From Burkholderia sp. HI2500 (GTDB lineage Bacteria; Pseudomonadota; Gammaproteobacteria; Burkholderiales; Burkholderiaceae): DNA of 64,000 bases. Within the stretch, counting starts at the first letter, position 1, and each line of letters begins with the position of its first letter. The notes below the pieces were generated by a model, which worked only from the letters and a program-made list of their open reading frames with translations, had not been told where the DNA came from and ran no database searches. Positions 23,332-32,653 of this stretch are shown here, one piece after another. The stretch is from the NCBI RefSeq assembly GCF_002223055.1, contig NZ_NKFL01000006.1, positions 620,001 to 684,000 of the forward strand, given 5' to 3'. A program made the translations under genes and the position numbers.

Positions 23332-24558
23332 ATGCTCTCCTTATCCCTACGCAGGACGTCGCCTTTGGGCGCGGCCTGTGCACTGCTGCTGGCGTTGTCG
23401 GGCTGTCACGACGGCAAAGGCGCATCGTCGGCCCAATCCCTTCCCGAAGTCGGCGTCGCCACCATCGCACCCCGCACGATCCGCCTCGCGGACGAATTCA
23501 ACGGACGCGTCGAAGCGGTCGACGCGGTCGAACTGCGGCCGCGCGTAAGCGGCTATCTGCAGCGCGTCGCTTACAAGGAAGGCGACCTGGTCGCGCAGGG
23601 CGCGCTGCTGTTCGAGATCGACCCGCGCCCTTACCGGATCGCGCTCGATCGCGCCAATGCGCAGCTGCAGCGGGCCCGTGCGGCCGCGAGCCTCGCGAAC
23701 GTGCAGCTCAAGCGCGTGCAGACGCTGATCGATGCGCATGCGACGTCGCAGGAAGAACTCGACAACGCGCGCGCCACGGCCGAGCAGGCGCGTGCGGACC
23801 TGCAGGCGGCCGACGCGGCCGTCGCGGATGCGAAGCTCAATCTCGGTTTCACCGAAGTGCGTGCGCCGATCGCGGGCCGCGTCGGCCGCGCAGTCGCCAC
23901 CGTCGGCAACCTGGCGCGCGCGGACGACACGCTGCTGACGACCGTCGTGTCGCAGAACCCCGTCTACGTGTATTTCGACTGCGACGAACAGAGCTACCTG
24001 CGCTACAACGCGCGGCGCGCCGATCCGAAACATCGCGCGATCGGCGCCGATCCGGTGCGCGTGGGCCTCGCGAACGAGACGGGCTTCCCGCATGCGGGCA
24101 CCGTCGACTTCCTCGACAACCGGCTCGACCCGCAAACGGGCACGATCCGCGCGCGCGTGCGGCTGCCGAATGAGGACCATACGTTTACGCCGGGCCTGTA
24201 TGCGCGCGTGCAGCTCGTCAGCGGCCGCGACCAGGATGCGCTGCTCGTCGACGACAAGGCCGTGCTCACCGACCAGGATCGCAAGTACGTGTATGTGATC
24301 GGGCCCGGCGACAAGGCGCTGCGCCGCGACGTGACGATCGGCCGCGGGGTGGAGGGCGAGCGGATCATCGAGAAGGGGATCCAGGCGGGCGACCGCGTGG
24401 TTGTCGACGGCATGCAGCGGATCTACTATCCGGGCGCGCAGGTGAAGCCGAAGACGCTGCCCGCACGCGCCGATGCCGGTGCAGGCAATGGCGCGGGCAA
24501 CGGGCCGGTCAACGGCACGCAGGCCGTCGCCGATGCCGGCGCGCCGGCCGCGCAGTAA
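23332..24558 (+). CDS. RND efflux periplasmic adaptor subunit
   Basis: The 408-residue lipoprotein-like precursor has a signal with a lipobox-type LALSGC (Cys near 25), then the adaptor domains: barrel-lipoyl region (VELRPRVSGYLQRVAYKEGD, and GFTEVRAPIAGRVGRAVATVG), an alpha-helical hairpin of coiled-coil character (about 100-155) and beta-barrel and membrane-proximal parts. The C-terminal ~35 residues are low-complexity Ala/Gly/Asn. It links the inner-membrane pump to the outer-membrane channel. First gene of a SoxR-box operon with overlapping or closely spaced genes. Confidence 0.92.
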   Translation: MLSLSLRRTSPLGAACALLLALSGCHDGKGASSAQSLPEVGVATIAPRTIRLADEFNGRVEAVDAVELRPRVSGYLQRVAYKEGDLVAQGALLFEIDPRPYRIALDRANAQLQRARAAASLANVQLKRVQTLIDAHATSQEELDNARATAEQARADLQAADAAVADAKLNLGFTEVRAPIAGRVGRAVATVGNLARADDTLLTTVVSQNPVYVYFDCDEQSYLRYNARRADPKHRAIGADPVRVGLANETGFPHAGTVDFLDNRLDPQTGTIRARVRLPNEDHTFTPGLYARVQLVSGRDQDALLVDDKAVLTDQDRKYVYVIGPGDKALRRDVTIGRGVEGERIIEKGIQAGDRVVVDGMQRIYYPGAQVKPKTLPARADAGAGNGAGNGPVNGTQAVADAGAPAAQ

Positions 24559-24571
24559 CGGGAGACAGCCA

Positions 24572-27500
24572 ATGGATTTCTCCCGATTCTTCATCGACCG
24601 GCCGATCTTCGCGGTCGTGCTGTCGATCGTCATCTTCGCGATCGGCCTGATCTCGATCCCGATGCTGCCCGCCGGCGAATACCCGGAAGTCGTGCCGCCG
24701 AGCGTCGTCGTGCGCGCGACGTACCCGGGCGCGAACCCGAAGGAAATCGCCGAATCGGTTGCCGAACCGCTGGAAGAGGCGATCAACGGCGTCGAAGGCA
24801 TCATGTACATGAAGTCGGTCGCCGGTTCCGACGGCAGCCTGCAGGTGGTCGTCACGTTCCTGCAGGGCGTCGATCCCGACACGGCCGCCGTGCGCGTGCA
24901 GAACCGCGTGAGCCAAGCGCTGTCGCGCCTGCCCGACGAGGTGCGCCAGTACGGCGTGACCACGCAGAAGCAGTCGCCCACGCCGCTGATGTACGTGAGC
25001 CTCTATTCGCCGGACAACAGCCGCGATTCGCTGTACCTGCGCAACTACCTGACGCTGCACGTGAAGGACGAGCTGTCGCGGCTCACGGGTGTCGGCGACG
25101 TCGGCCTGTCCGGTTCCGGCGACTACGCGATGCGGCTGTGGCTCGACCCGAACCGGCTCGCGTCGCGCGGGCTGACCGCGAGCGACGTGATTGCCGCCGT
25201 GCGCGAGCAGAACGTGCAGGTGTCGGCCGGCCAGCTCGGCGCGGAGCCGTCGCCGAAGAAGAACGACTTCCTGCTGTCGATCAACGTGCGCGGCCGGCTG
25301 CGCACGGTGCAGGAGTTCGGCGACATCGTGCTGCGCACCGGCGACGACGGGCAGGTCGTGAAGCTGTCCGACGTCGCGCGCGTCGAACTCGGCGCGGGCG
25401 ACTACACGCTGCGCTCGTATTTCAACGACAAGCCATCGGCGGTGGTCGGCATCTTCCTGTCGCCGGGTGCGAACGCGCTCGAGGTCGCGAAGGCCGTGTA
25501 TGCGAAGTTCGACGAACTGTCTAAGCGCTTCCCGCCCGGCGTCGCGTACCGGCCCGTGTGGGATCCGACGGTGTTCGTGCGCGAATCGATCCGCGCGGTG
25601 CAGCACACGCTGATCGAGGCCGTGGTGCTGGTCGTGCTCGTCGTGATCCTGTTCCTGCAGACGTGGCGCGCGTCGATCATCCCGCTCGTCGCGGTGCCCG
25701 TGTCGGTGGTCGGCACGTTCGCGTGGCTCTATCTGCTCGGTTATTCGATCAACACGTTGACGCTGTTCGGGCTCGTGCTCGCGATCGGGATCGTCGTCGA
25801 CGATGCGATCGTGGTCGTCGAGAACGTCGAGCGCAACATCGCGCAGGGCCTGAGCCCGCGCGACGCCGCGCACCAGGCGATGCGCGAGGTGTCGGGGCCG
25901 ATCGTCGCGATCGCGCTCGTGCTGTGCGCGGTGTTCGTGCCGATGGCGTTCATGTCCGGCGTCACGGGCCAGTTCTACCGGCAGTTCGCGGTGACGATCG
26001 CGATTTCGACGGTGATCTCCGCGATCAACTCGCTGACGCTGTCGCCCGCGCTCGCCGCGAAGCTGCTGCGTCCGCACGATGCGCCGAAGGATGCGCTCAC
26101 GCGTGGGCTCGACCGTGCGTTCGGCTGGCTGTTCCAGCCGTTCAACCGCTTCTTCGACCGCAGCTCCGATCGCTATCACGGCTTCGTCGGCCGCACGCTG
26201 AAGCGGCGCGGCGTGGTGTTCGCGGTCTATGCGGCGCTGCTCGCGGCCACCGCGCTGCTGCTCAACGCGGTGCCGGGCGGCTTCATCCCGGTGCAGGACA
26301 AGCTGTACCTGTTCGCGGGCGCGAAGCTGCCGGAAGGCGCGTCGCTCGCGCGCACCAGCGAGGTGACCGAGCAGATGACGAAGATCGCGCTCGGCACCGA
26401 CGGTGTCGAGATGATGCCGGCGTTTGCCGGGCTGAATGCGCTGCAGGGCGTGAACACGCCGAACATCACGAACTCGTACGTGATCCTGAAGCCGTTCGAC
26501 CAGCGCCACCGCAGCGCCGCGCAGATCAACGCGGACCTGAACGCGCGCTTCGCGGCCATCGGCGGTGGTATTACCTACGCGCTGATGCCGCCGCCGATCC
26601 AGGGCCTCGGCAACGGCTCGGGCTATTCGCTGTACCTGGAGGATCGCGGCGGGCTCGGCTACGGGGCCTTGCAGAATGCGCTCACCGCGTTCCAGGGCGC
26701 GGTCGCGAAGACGCCGGGGATGAGCTATCCGGTCAGTTCGTACCAGGCGAACATCCCGCAGCTCGAGGTGAAGGTCGACCGGTTGAAGGCGAAGGCGCAG
26801 GGCGTCGCGTTGACCGACCTGTTCAGCACGCTGCAGGTCTATCTCGGCTCGATGTACGTGAACGACTTCAACCTGTTCGGCCGCGTGTACCGCGTGATGG
26901 CGCAGGCGGATGCCGGGCACCGGCAGACGGCCGCCGACATCGCGAACCTGCGCACGCGCAACGCGAAGGGCGAGATGGTGCCGATCGGCTCGATGGTGAC
27001 GGTGGCGCCCGCGTATGGGCCCGACCCGGTCGTTCGCTACAACGGCTATCCGGCCGCGAACCTGATCGGCGATGCCGATCCGAAGGTGATGTCGTCGTCG
27101 CAGGCGATCGAGAAGCTCCAACAGATCGCGAAGGACGTGCTGCCGCCGGGCATCACGCTCGAATGGACCGACCTCAGCTACCAGCAGGTCACGCAGAGCA
27201 ACGCGGCGATCGTCGTGTTCCCGCTCGCGGTGATGCTCGTGTTCCTCGTGCTCGCGTCGCTGTACGAGAGCTGGACGCTGCCGCTCGCGGTGATCCTGAT
27301 CGTGCCCGTGTGCATCTGCGCCGCGCTGTTCGGCGTGTGGCTGTCGGGGGGCGACAACAACGTGTTCGTGCAGGTCGGTCTCGTCGTGCTGATGGGGCTG
27401 GCGTGCAAGAACGCGATCCTGATCGTCGAGTTCGCGCGCGAGCTCGAAATCCAGGGCAAGGGCGTGATCGACGCCGCGCTCGAAGCGTGCAAGCTGCGGC

Positions 27501-27745
27501 TGCGCCCGATCGTGATGACGTCGGTCGCGTTCATCGCGGGCTCGGTGCCGCTGCTGATCGGCGGCGGCGCGGGCAGCGAAGTGCGCGCGGCCACCGGCAT
27601 CACCGTGTTTGCGGGGATGCTGGGCGTCACGCTGTTCGGGCTGTTCCTGACGCCCGTGTTCTATGTGGCGATCCGCAAGCTCGCGGGCGGCACGCCGGCC
27701 GTGTGGAGCGAACACCACGGCACCCTCGAAGGAGAAAACCGATGA
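24572..27745 (+). CDS. RND efflux inner-membrane transporter (HAE1 family)
   Basis: The 1057-residue protein begins MDFSRFFIDRPIFAVVLSIV and has the duplicated RND plan: TM1 and a large periplasmic loop, TM2-6, TM7 with a second loop, TM8-12. Proton-relay aspartates lie in GLVLAIGIVVDDAIVVVENV. The RPIVMTSVAFIAGSVPLL segment is a family signature. It is a proton-driven multidrug exporter, MexI/MexF-like. It starts 13 bp after the adaptor stop, and its TGA overlaps the next ATG. Confidence 0.95.
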   Translation: MDFSRFFIDRPIFAVVLSIVIFAIGLISIPMLPAGEYPEVVPPSVVVRATYPGANPKEIAESVAEPLEEAINGVEGIMYMKSVAGSDGSLQVVVTFLQGVDPDTAAVRVQNRVSQALSRLPDEVRQYGVTTQKQSPTPLMYVSLYSPDNSRDSLYLRNYLTLHVKDELSRLTGVGDVGLSGSGDYAMRLWLDPNRLASRGLTASDVIAAVREQNVQVSAGQLGAEPSPKKNDFLLSINVRGRLRTVQEFGDIVLRTGDDGQVVKLSDVARVELGAGDYTLRSYFNDKPSAVVGIFLSPGANALEVAKAVYAKFDELSKRFPPGVAYRPVWDPTVFVRESIRAVQHTLIEAVVLVVLVVILFLQTWRASIIPLVAVPVSVVGTFAWLYLLGYSINTLTLFGLVLAIGIVVDDAIVVVENVERNIAQGLSPRDAAHQAMREVSGPIVAIALVLCAVFVPMAFMSGVTGQFYRQFAVTIAISTVISAINSLTLSPALAAKLLRPHDAPKDALTRGLDRAFGWLFQPFNRFFDRSSDRYHGFVGRTLKRRGVVFAVYAALLAATALLLNAVPGGFIPVQDKLYLFAGAKLPEGASLARTSEVTEQMTKIALGTDGVEMMPAFAGLNALQGVNTPNITNSYVILKPFDQRHRSAAQINADLNARFAAIGGGITYALMPPPIQGLGNGSGYSLYLEDRGGLGYGALQNALTAFQGAVAKTPGMSYPVSSYQANIPQLEVKVDRLKAKAQGVALTDLFSTLQVYLGSMYVNDFNLFGRVYRVMAQADAGHRQTAADIANLRTRNAKGEMVPIGSMVTVAPAYGPDPVVRYNGYPAANLIGDADPKVMSSSQAIEKLQQIAKDVLPPGITLEWTDLSYQQVTQSNAAIVVFPLAVMLVFLVLASLYESWTLPLAVILIVPVCICAALFGVWLSGGDNNVFVQVGLVVLMGLACKNAILIVEFARELEIQGKGVIDAALEACKLRLRPIVMTSVAFIAGSVPLLIGGGAGSEVRAATGITVFAGMLGVTLFGLFLTPVFYVAIRKLAGGTPAVWSEHHGTLEGENR

Positions 27746-29262
27746 GCGCCGCTTTCCGTCTTTCCGCGCTCGCGATGTCGGTGACGCTCGCCGCGTGCGC
27801 GGTCGGCCCCGATTTCAAGCGGCCCGACACGGCCACGGCCGCGCGATTCGCGCGCGATGCGCATCCGGCGGCGCCGTCCGGTACGACGCCGGAGATGCCG
27901 CCCGACGCATCGGCCGATGCCGATGCCGCGTTCTGGCGGGGCTTCGGCGATCCGGTGCTGACGCAGCTGATCGACACGGCGCTCGCGGCTAACCAGGACC
28001 TGCAGGTCGCCGTGTCGCGCTACGACGCATCGAATGCGCTGCTGTCACAGGCGACGTTCGATCGTTACCCGACGATCACCGCGAGCGGGCAGATCGGCCA
28101 TCAGCTGATGAGCAAGGACCAGGCATTCGGCGCGCCGCGTAGCCAGCGCGATACGCCGACGTCCAGCGTCGGGATCAATGCGGCGTGGGAGCTCGACCTG
28201 TTCGGCCGCGTGCGTCGTTCGATCGAGTCGCAGCGTGCGGAAACGGCCGCCAGCGCGGCGGACGTGCGTGCGGTGCGCGTCGCGATCGCCGGCGAGGTGG
28301 CGAGCACATACGTCGATCTGCGCGGCTCGCAGGAGCGGCTGCGGATTGCCCGCGAGAACGCCGACAACCAGAAGCAGACGCTCGCGCTGATCAATGCGCG
28401 CGTCGGCGCGGGGAGAGGCTCTGAACTCGATGCGGCGCGGGCGCGCGCGCAATACGAATCGACGACGTCGCGGATCGCCGTGTACGAAGCGGCGATCGGC
28501 GTCGACGAGCACCGGCTCGCGGTGCTGACCGGACAGACGCCGGACGCGCTGATCGGCCGCTTCGATCTCCCGAAGGCAGCCGCGTCGGCGGGCACGCCCG
28601 TGCCGCTGCCGGCGCTGGCCGCCGACATCGATCCCGGCACGCCGGGCGACCTGCTGCGGCGGCGGCCCGACGTCGCGGCCGCCGAGGCACGGCTGCACGC
28701 GGCGACCGCACGCGTCGGCGTCGCGACGGCCGACCTGTTTCCGCGCTTCACGCTGTCGGGGCTGCTCGGCAGTGCGACGAGCAGCTACGGGTTCTTCCGC
28801 GCGGGCAGCGACACGAACCTGATCGCGCTCGGCATCGACTGGTCGTTCCTCGACGTCGGCCGCGTGCGTGCGCGGATCGCCGCGAGCGACGCGGAAGCGG
28901 CCGGGCAGCTCGCGCAGTACCGGCAGACCGTGCTCGGGGCGCTGGAGGAAACGGAGAACGCGCTGCTGCGCACCGCCCGCACGCGTGACGAGACGAATCA
29001 TCTCGTACGGGCCGCGACCGACAGCGCGCGCGCCGCACAGTTGGCGCAGGCGCGGTTTTCGGCGGGCGCGATCGACTACTACGAAGTGCTCGACGCGCAA
29101 CGCACGCTGCTGCAGGCGCAGGATGCGGCGGCCGACGGGCAGATGCGCAGCGCGGCGTCGACGGTGGCGTTGTACAAGGCGCTGGCGGGCGGCTGGCCGC
29201 AGGGAACGGGGCAGGGCCCGCAGCAAGGCCCGCTCGCGCAGGCGGAGCAGTCAGCGCAGTAG
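27742..29262 (+). CDS. Outer-membrane efflux channel, NodT family
   Basis: The 506-residue OprM/OpmD-type lipoprotein has a lipobox LAACAVGPDFKRP (Cys near 19) and two repeated OEP domains (about 60-270 and 270-485), ending in the PQGTGQ/PLAQAEQ low-complexity tail. The family signature VGPDFKRP and LLRRRPDVAAAEARLHAATA are clear. It forms the trimeric channel of the tripartite pump. Its ATG overlaps the stop of the transporter gene (ATGA), so translation is coupled. Likely exports redox-active toxins, by analogy with SoxR-controlled pumps. Confidence 0.93.
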   Translation: MSAAFRLSALAMSVTLAACAVGPDFKRPDTATAARFARDAHPAAPSGTTPEMPPDASADADAAFWRGFGDPVLTQLIDTALAANQDLQVAVSRYDASNALLSQATFDRYPTITASGQIGHQLMSKDQAFGAPRSQRDTPTSSVGINAAWELDLFGRVRRSIESQRAETAASAADVRAVRVAIAGEVASTYVDLRGSQERLRIARENADNQKQTLALINARVGAGRGSELDAARARAQYESTTSRIAVYEAAIGVDEHRLAVLTGQTPDALIGRFDLPKAAASAGTPVPLPALAADIDPGTPGDLLRRRPDVAAAEARLHAATARVGVATADLFPRFTLSGLLGSATSSYGFFRAGSDTNLIALGIDWSFLDVGRVRARIAASDAEAAGQLAQYRQTVLGALEETENALLRTARTRDETNHLVRAATDSARAAQLAQARFSAGAIDYYEVLDAQRTLLQAQDAAADGQMRSAASTVALYKALAGGWPQGTGQGPQQGPLAQAEQSAQ

Positions 29263-29277
29263 CGTGGACAGGGCGGT

Positions 29278-29312
29278 GGCGCGGCAGGCCGGGCAATCCC
29301 GCCTGCCGCGCC
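29278..29312. terminator. Hairpin after the RND operon
   Basis: GGCGCGGCAGGC and GCCTGCCGCGCC make a 12-bp stem with an extra GGG/CCC step inside. It lies in the 59-bp gap between the convergent RND operon and E1 genes. No U-tract. Confidence 0.5.
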
Positions 29313-29321
29313 GCCGCTTGA

Positions 29322-32006
29322 TTACACGCTGGCCGGATCGACCTTGTCGATGTCGATGCCGTAGCGCCGGATGGCTTCGCCGACGCGTGCACGCGGAATC
29401 GCGCCGTCGTCGGCGAGCGCCTTCAACGCTGCGATCACGATGAAGTGCCGGTCGACCTCGAAGAACGTGCGCAGCGCGTCGCGCGTATCCGAGCGGCCGA
29501 AGCCGTCGGTGCCGAGCGACACGAAGCGCCGGCCGTCGACGAACCCGCGGATCTGGTCGCCGACGATCTTCATGTAGTCGGTCGCCACCACCACCGGCCC
29601 CGTGCGGCCGTCGAGGCATTGCTGCACGTACGGCACGCGCGGCGCCTGCTCGGGATGCAGCAGGTTCCAGCGTTCCGCGGCAAGCCCGTCGCGGCGCAAC
29701 TCGTTCAGGCTCGTCGCGCTCCACACGTCGCTCGACACGCCGAAGTCCTGCGCGAGCAGGTCGCTCGCGGCGATCACTTCGCGCAGGATCGCACCGCTGC
29801 CCATCAACTGCACATGCGGCGCTTCGACCGTGTGCGACGTGCCTTCGCGCAGCAGGTAAAGCCCCTTGAGAATGCCGGCTTCCGCGCCGTCCGGCAGTGC
29901 CGGATGCGGATAGTTCTCGTTGAGCAGCGTGATGTAGTAGTACACATCCTCCTGTTCCGCGAACATCCGCCGCAGGCCGTCGCGCACGATCACCGCGAGT
30001 TCGTACGCATAGGTCGGGTCATACGACACGCAGTTCGGAATCACCGACGACAGCACGTGGCTGTGCCCGTCATCGTGCTGCAACCCTTCGCCCATCAGCG
30101 TCGTGCGGCCCGACGTCGCGCCGAGCAGGAAGCCGCGCGTACGTGCGTCGCCGGCTGCCCACGCGAGGTCGCCGACGCGTTGCAGCCCGAACATCGAATA
30201 GAAGATGTAGAACGGAATCGTCGGCAGGCCGTGGTTGCTGTATGCGGTGCCGGCCGCGATCCACGACGCGATCGCGCCCGATTCGTTGATGCCTTCCTGC
30301 AGGATCTGCCCGTCCTTCGCTTCCTTGTAGTAGCTGAGCTGGCCGGCGTCCTGCGGCGTATAGAGCTGGCCGAGATGCGAGTGGATGCCGATCTGGCGGA
30401 ACAGGCCCTCCATCCCGAACGTGCGCGACTCGTCCGGCACGATCGGCACGACGAGCTTGCCGAGTGCCGGATCCTTCAGCAGCGTGCCGAGGATGCGCAC
30501 GAAGGCCATCGTGGTCGACAGCCCGCGCTCGCCGCTGTCCTTGAGCTGACCGTCGAACGCGGCGAGCGGCGGCACCGGCAGCGGCGCCACACTGCTGAAG
30601 CGGGCCGGCACGTGGCCGCCGAGTGCGGCACGGCGTTCGGCGAAGTAGCGTGCCTCGGCGCTGCCCGGCTCCGGCTTCAGATAGGGCAGTTCGTCGAGCT
30701 GCGCATCGCTCACCGGCAACGCGAAGCGGTCGCGAAACGCGCGTACGGCATCCGCGCTCATCTTCTTCAACTGGTGGTTCACGTTCTGGCCTTCGCCGGC
30801 TTCGCCCATCCCGAAGCCCTTGACCGTCTTCGCGAGCACGACGGTCGGCCGTCCGTCCGCGCGCATCGCCTGCGCATAGGCCGCATGCACCTTTTCCGGA
30901 TCGTGGCCGCCGCGCGCCAGTTTCCAGATGTCGTCGTCGGACAGGTCCGCGACGAGCTCAAGCAGTTCCGGATACTTGCCGAAGAAATGCTCGCGCACGT
31001 ACGCGCCGCTCTGCGACTTGAAGGTCTGGTAGTCGCCGTCGACGCATTCCATCATGCGCTGGCGCAGCAGGCCCGTCGTGTCGCGTTCGAGCAGGCGATC
31101 CCACCCGGCGCCCCAGATCACCTTGATGACGTTCCAGCCCGCCGCGCGGAACGTGCCTTCGAGTTCCTGGATGACCTTGCCGTTGCCGCGCACGGGGCCG
31201 TCAAGGCGCTGCAGGTTGCAGTTGACGACGAAGATCAGGTTGTCGAGCCGTTCGCGCCCGGCGAGCGAGATCGCGGCGAGCGATTCCGGCTGATCCATTT
31301 CACCGTCGCCGAGGAAGGCCCAGACCTTGCGGCCCTGATGCGCTTTCAGCCCGCGATATTCGAGGTAGCGCATGAAGCGCGCCTGATACGCGGCGGTGAG
31401 CGGCCCGAGCCCCATCGACACGGTGGGGAACTGCCAGAAATCCGGCATCAGCCGCGGATGCGGATACGACGACAGCCCGTCGCGTCCCGCTTCGCGGCCG
31501 GTCTCGCGGCGGAAGTTGTCGAGTTGCGCGTCCGTGATGCGGCCTTCCAGGTACGCGCGGCCATAGATGCCGGGCGCCGAATGGCCCTGGATGTAGACCA
31601 TGTCGCCGTCGAAGGTATCGGTGCGGCCGCGGAAGAAGTGATCGAAGCCGACGTCGTACAGCACCGCGGCCGACTGGTAGGTCGCGATGTGCCCGCCGAC
31701 GTTCGAAAGCCGGCCAGCGCGCAACACCATTACCATCGCGTTCCAGCGGATCATCGCGTTCAGGCGCCGTTCGAGCGCGAGATCGCCCGGGTAGGCCGGC
31801 TGCCGTTCACGCGGCACCGTGTTCACGTACGCGGTCGTCACGCGGCCGTGCAGGTCGCCGTGGCGTGCCGCGTCGAGATCGGAAAGCCGGTCGAGCAGGT
31901 AGTGCGCGCGCGGGCGGCCTTCGAGCGCGATCACGGATTCGAGCGCATCGAGCCATTCGCGGGTTTCCTGCGGGTCGATGTCGGGTAGCGCGAGAGGTGC
32001 GGTCAT
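29322..32006 (-). CDS. Pyruvate/alpha-keto-acid dehydrogenase E1 component (AceE/MdeB-like)
   Basis: The 894-residue homodimeric E1-type protein is the size of AceE. The thiamine diphosphate motif is GDGEMDQPES at 233-242 with the closing N-C-N at 262-264; AceE-type signatures are VGGHIATYQSAAVLY and SNVGGHI. The C-terminal half has the transketolase pyrimidine and C-terminal domains. Homologues include AceE and MdeB (alpha-ketobutyrate dehydrogenase). No E2 or E3 gene is nearby, so it either uses the housekeeping E2/E3 or acts on another keto acid. It is divergent from the MarR gene with shared TTGCAATTGCAA sites. Confidence 0.88.
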   Translation of the reverse strand: MTAPLALPDIDPQETREWLDALESVIALEGRPRAHYLLDRLSDLDAARHGDLHGRVTTAYVNTVPRERQPAYPGDLALERRLNAMIRWNAMVMVLRAGRLSNVGGHIATYQSAAVLYDVGFDHFFRGRTDTFDGDMVYIQGHSAPGIYGRAYLEGRITDAQLDNFRRETGREAGRDGLSSYPHPRLMPDFWQFPTVSMGLGPLTAAYQARFMRYLEYRGLKAHQGRKVWAFLGDGEMDQPESLAAISLAGRERLDNLIFVVNCNLQRLDGPVRGNGKVIQELEGTFRAAGWNVIKVIWGAGWDRLLERDTTGLLRQRMMECVDGDYQTFKSQSGAYVREHFFGKYPELLELVADLSDDDIWKLARGGHDPEKVHAAYAQAMRADGRPTVVLAKTVKGFGMGEAGEGQNVNHQLKKMSADAVRAFRDRFALPVSDAQLDELPYLKPEPGSAEARYFAERRAALGGHVPARFSSVAPLPVPPLAAFDGQLKDSGERGLSTTMAFVRILGTLLKDPALGKLVVPIVPDESRTFGMEGLFRQIGIHSHLGQLYTPQDAGQLSYYKEAKDGQILQEGINESGAIASWIAAGTAYSNHGLPTIPFYIFYSMFGLQRVGDLAWAAGDARTRGFLLGATSGRTTLMGEGLQHDDGHSHVLSSVIPNCVSYDPTYAYELAVIVRDGLRRMFAEQEDVYYYITLLNENYPHPALPDGAEAGILKGLYLLREGTSHTVEAPHVQLMGSGAILREVIAASDLLAQDFGVSSDVWSATSLNELRRDGLAAERWNLLHPEQAPRVPYVQQCLDGRTGPVVVATDYMKIVGDQIRGFVDGRRFVSLGTDGFGRSDTRDALRTFFEVDRHFIVIAALKALADDGAIPRARVGEAIRRYGIDIDKVDPASV

Positions 32007-32096
32007 GCAATGTCTCCAGAAGCATAAGGCTGCGCGGCGCGACGGTCGTGGCGCCGCGACGCGGGACGGAACGCCCGCCGATCGGCGGGCAGATGG

Positions 32097-32108
32097 TTGC
32101 AATTGCAA
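32097..32108. promoter_or_regulatory. MarR operator, site 1
   Basis: TTGCAATTGCAA is a perfect 12-bp palindrome, 91 bp upstream of the E1 gene and 72 bp upstream of the MarR gene. An identical copy precedes the GST gene at 33827. Confidence 0.78.
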
Positions 32109-32142
32109 TCGTACGAGGGCAATTGTTATCGAGGTAAAATTT

Positions 32143-32158
32143 AATTGCAACTGCAATT
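32143..32158. promoter_or_regulatory. MarR operator, site 2
   Basis: AATTGCAACTGCAATT has 7-bp arms around a 2-bp centre and contains TTGCAACTGCAA, which differs from site 1 at one base. It ends 22 bp before the MarR ATG. Confidence 0.72.
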
Positions 32159-32179
32159 CAACGAGAGGAACGACCTGAC

Positions 32180-32635
32180 ATGAGCGCACCCGAACCCGAT
32201 CTGTGGTTCTCGTTCGTCCGCGCACACCGGACGATGATTCGCGAGATCGAGCGCCGCCTTGCGGCGGCCGGCCTGCCGGCCTATGCGTGGTACGACGCGT
32301 TGTGGGGGCTCGAAAGCGGGCCCGACGGCACGCGTCGCATGCACGAGCTGGCCGACGTGCTCGCGATCGAGCGCTACAACCTCACGCGGCTCGTCGACCG
32401 GCTCGAACAGGAGGGGCTCGTCACGCGCGTCCGTTCGGCGGACGATGGCCGCGCCGCGTATGCGAGCATCACCGACAAGGGGCGGACGCTGCGCAAGAAG
32501 ATGTGGAAGGTGTACCAGTCGACGGTCTCGGAACTCTTTCTCGATCAGTTCGGCGGCAAGGAGCAGGCGGCGATGGCCGCCGCGCTCGACCGTGCGACCG
32601 CCGCGGCGCGCGACGCGGGAGCCGACGCGAAGTAG
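32180..32635 (+). CDS. MarR-family transcriptional regulator
   Basis: The 151-residue winged-helix protein has the MarR plan: LPAYAWYDALWGLESGPDGT, RRMHELADVLAIERYNLTRL, VDRLEQEGLVTRVRSADDGR and a long C-terminal dimer helix. The wing is RSADDGRAAYASITDKG. The palindromic site TTGCAATTGCAA recurs on both sides of this gene cluster, so it probably represses itself, the E1 gene and the GST gene. The effector is unknown; candidates are a keto acid or an electrophile. Confidence 0.88.
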   Translation: MSAPEPDLWFSFVRAHRTMIREIERRLAAAGLPAYAWYDALWGLESGPDGTRRMHELADVLAIERYNLTRLVDRLEQEGLVTRVRSADDGRAAYASITDKGRTLRKKMWKVYQSTVSELFLDQFGGKEQAAMAAALDRATAAARDAGADAK

Positions 32636-32653
32636 CGTCAGCCGGCACGCACG

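Noticed and set aside
24509..27718. Very long antisense reading frame opposite the RND transporter gene
   Set aside because: It is the usual high-GC shadow of the sense gene, rich in Arg/His/Asp, without family motifs or a ribosome-binding site.
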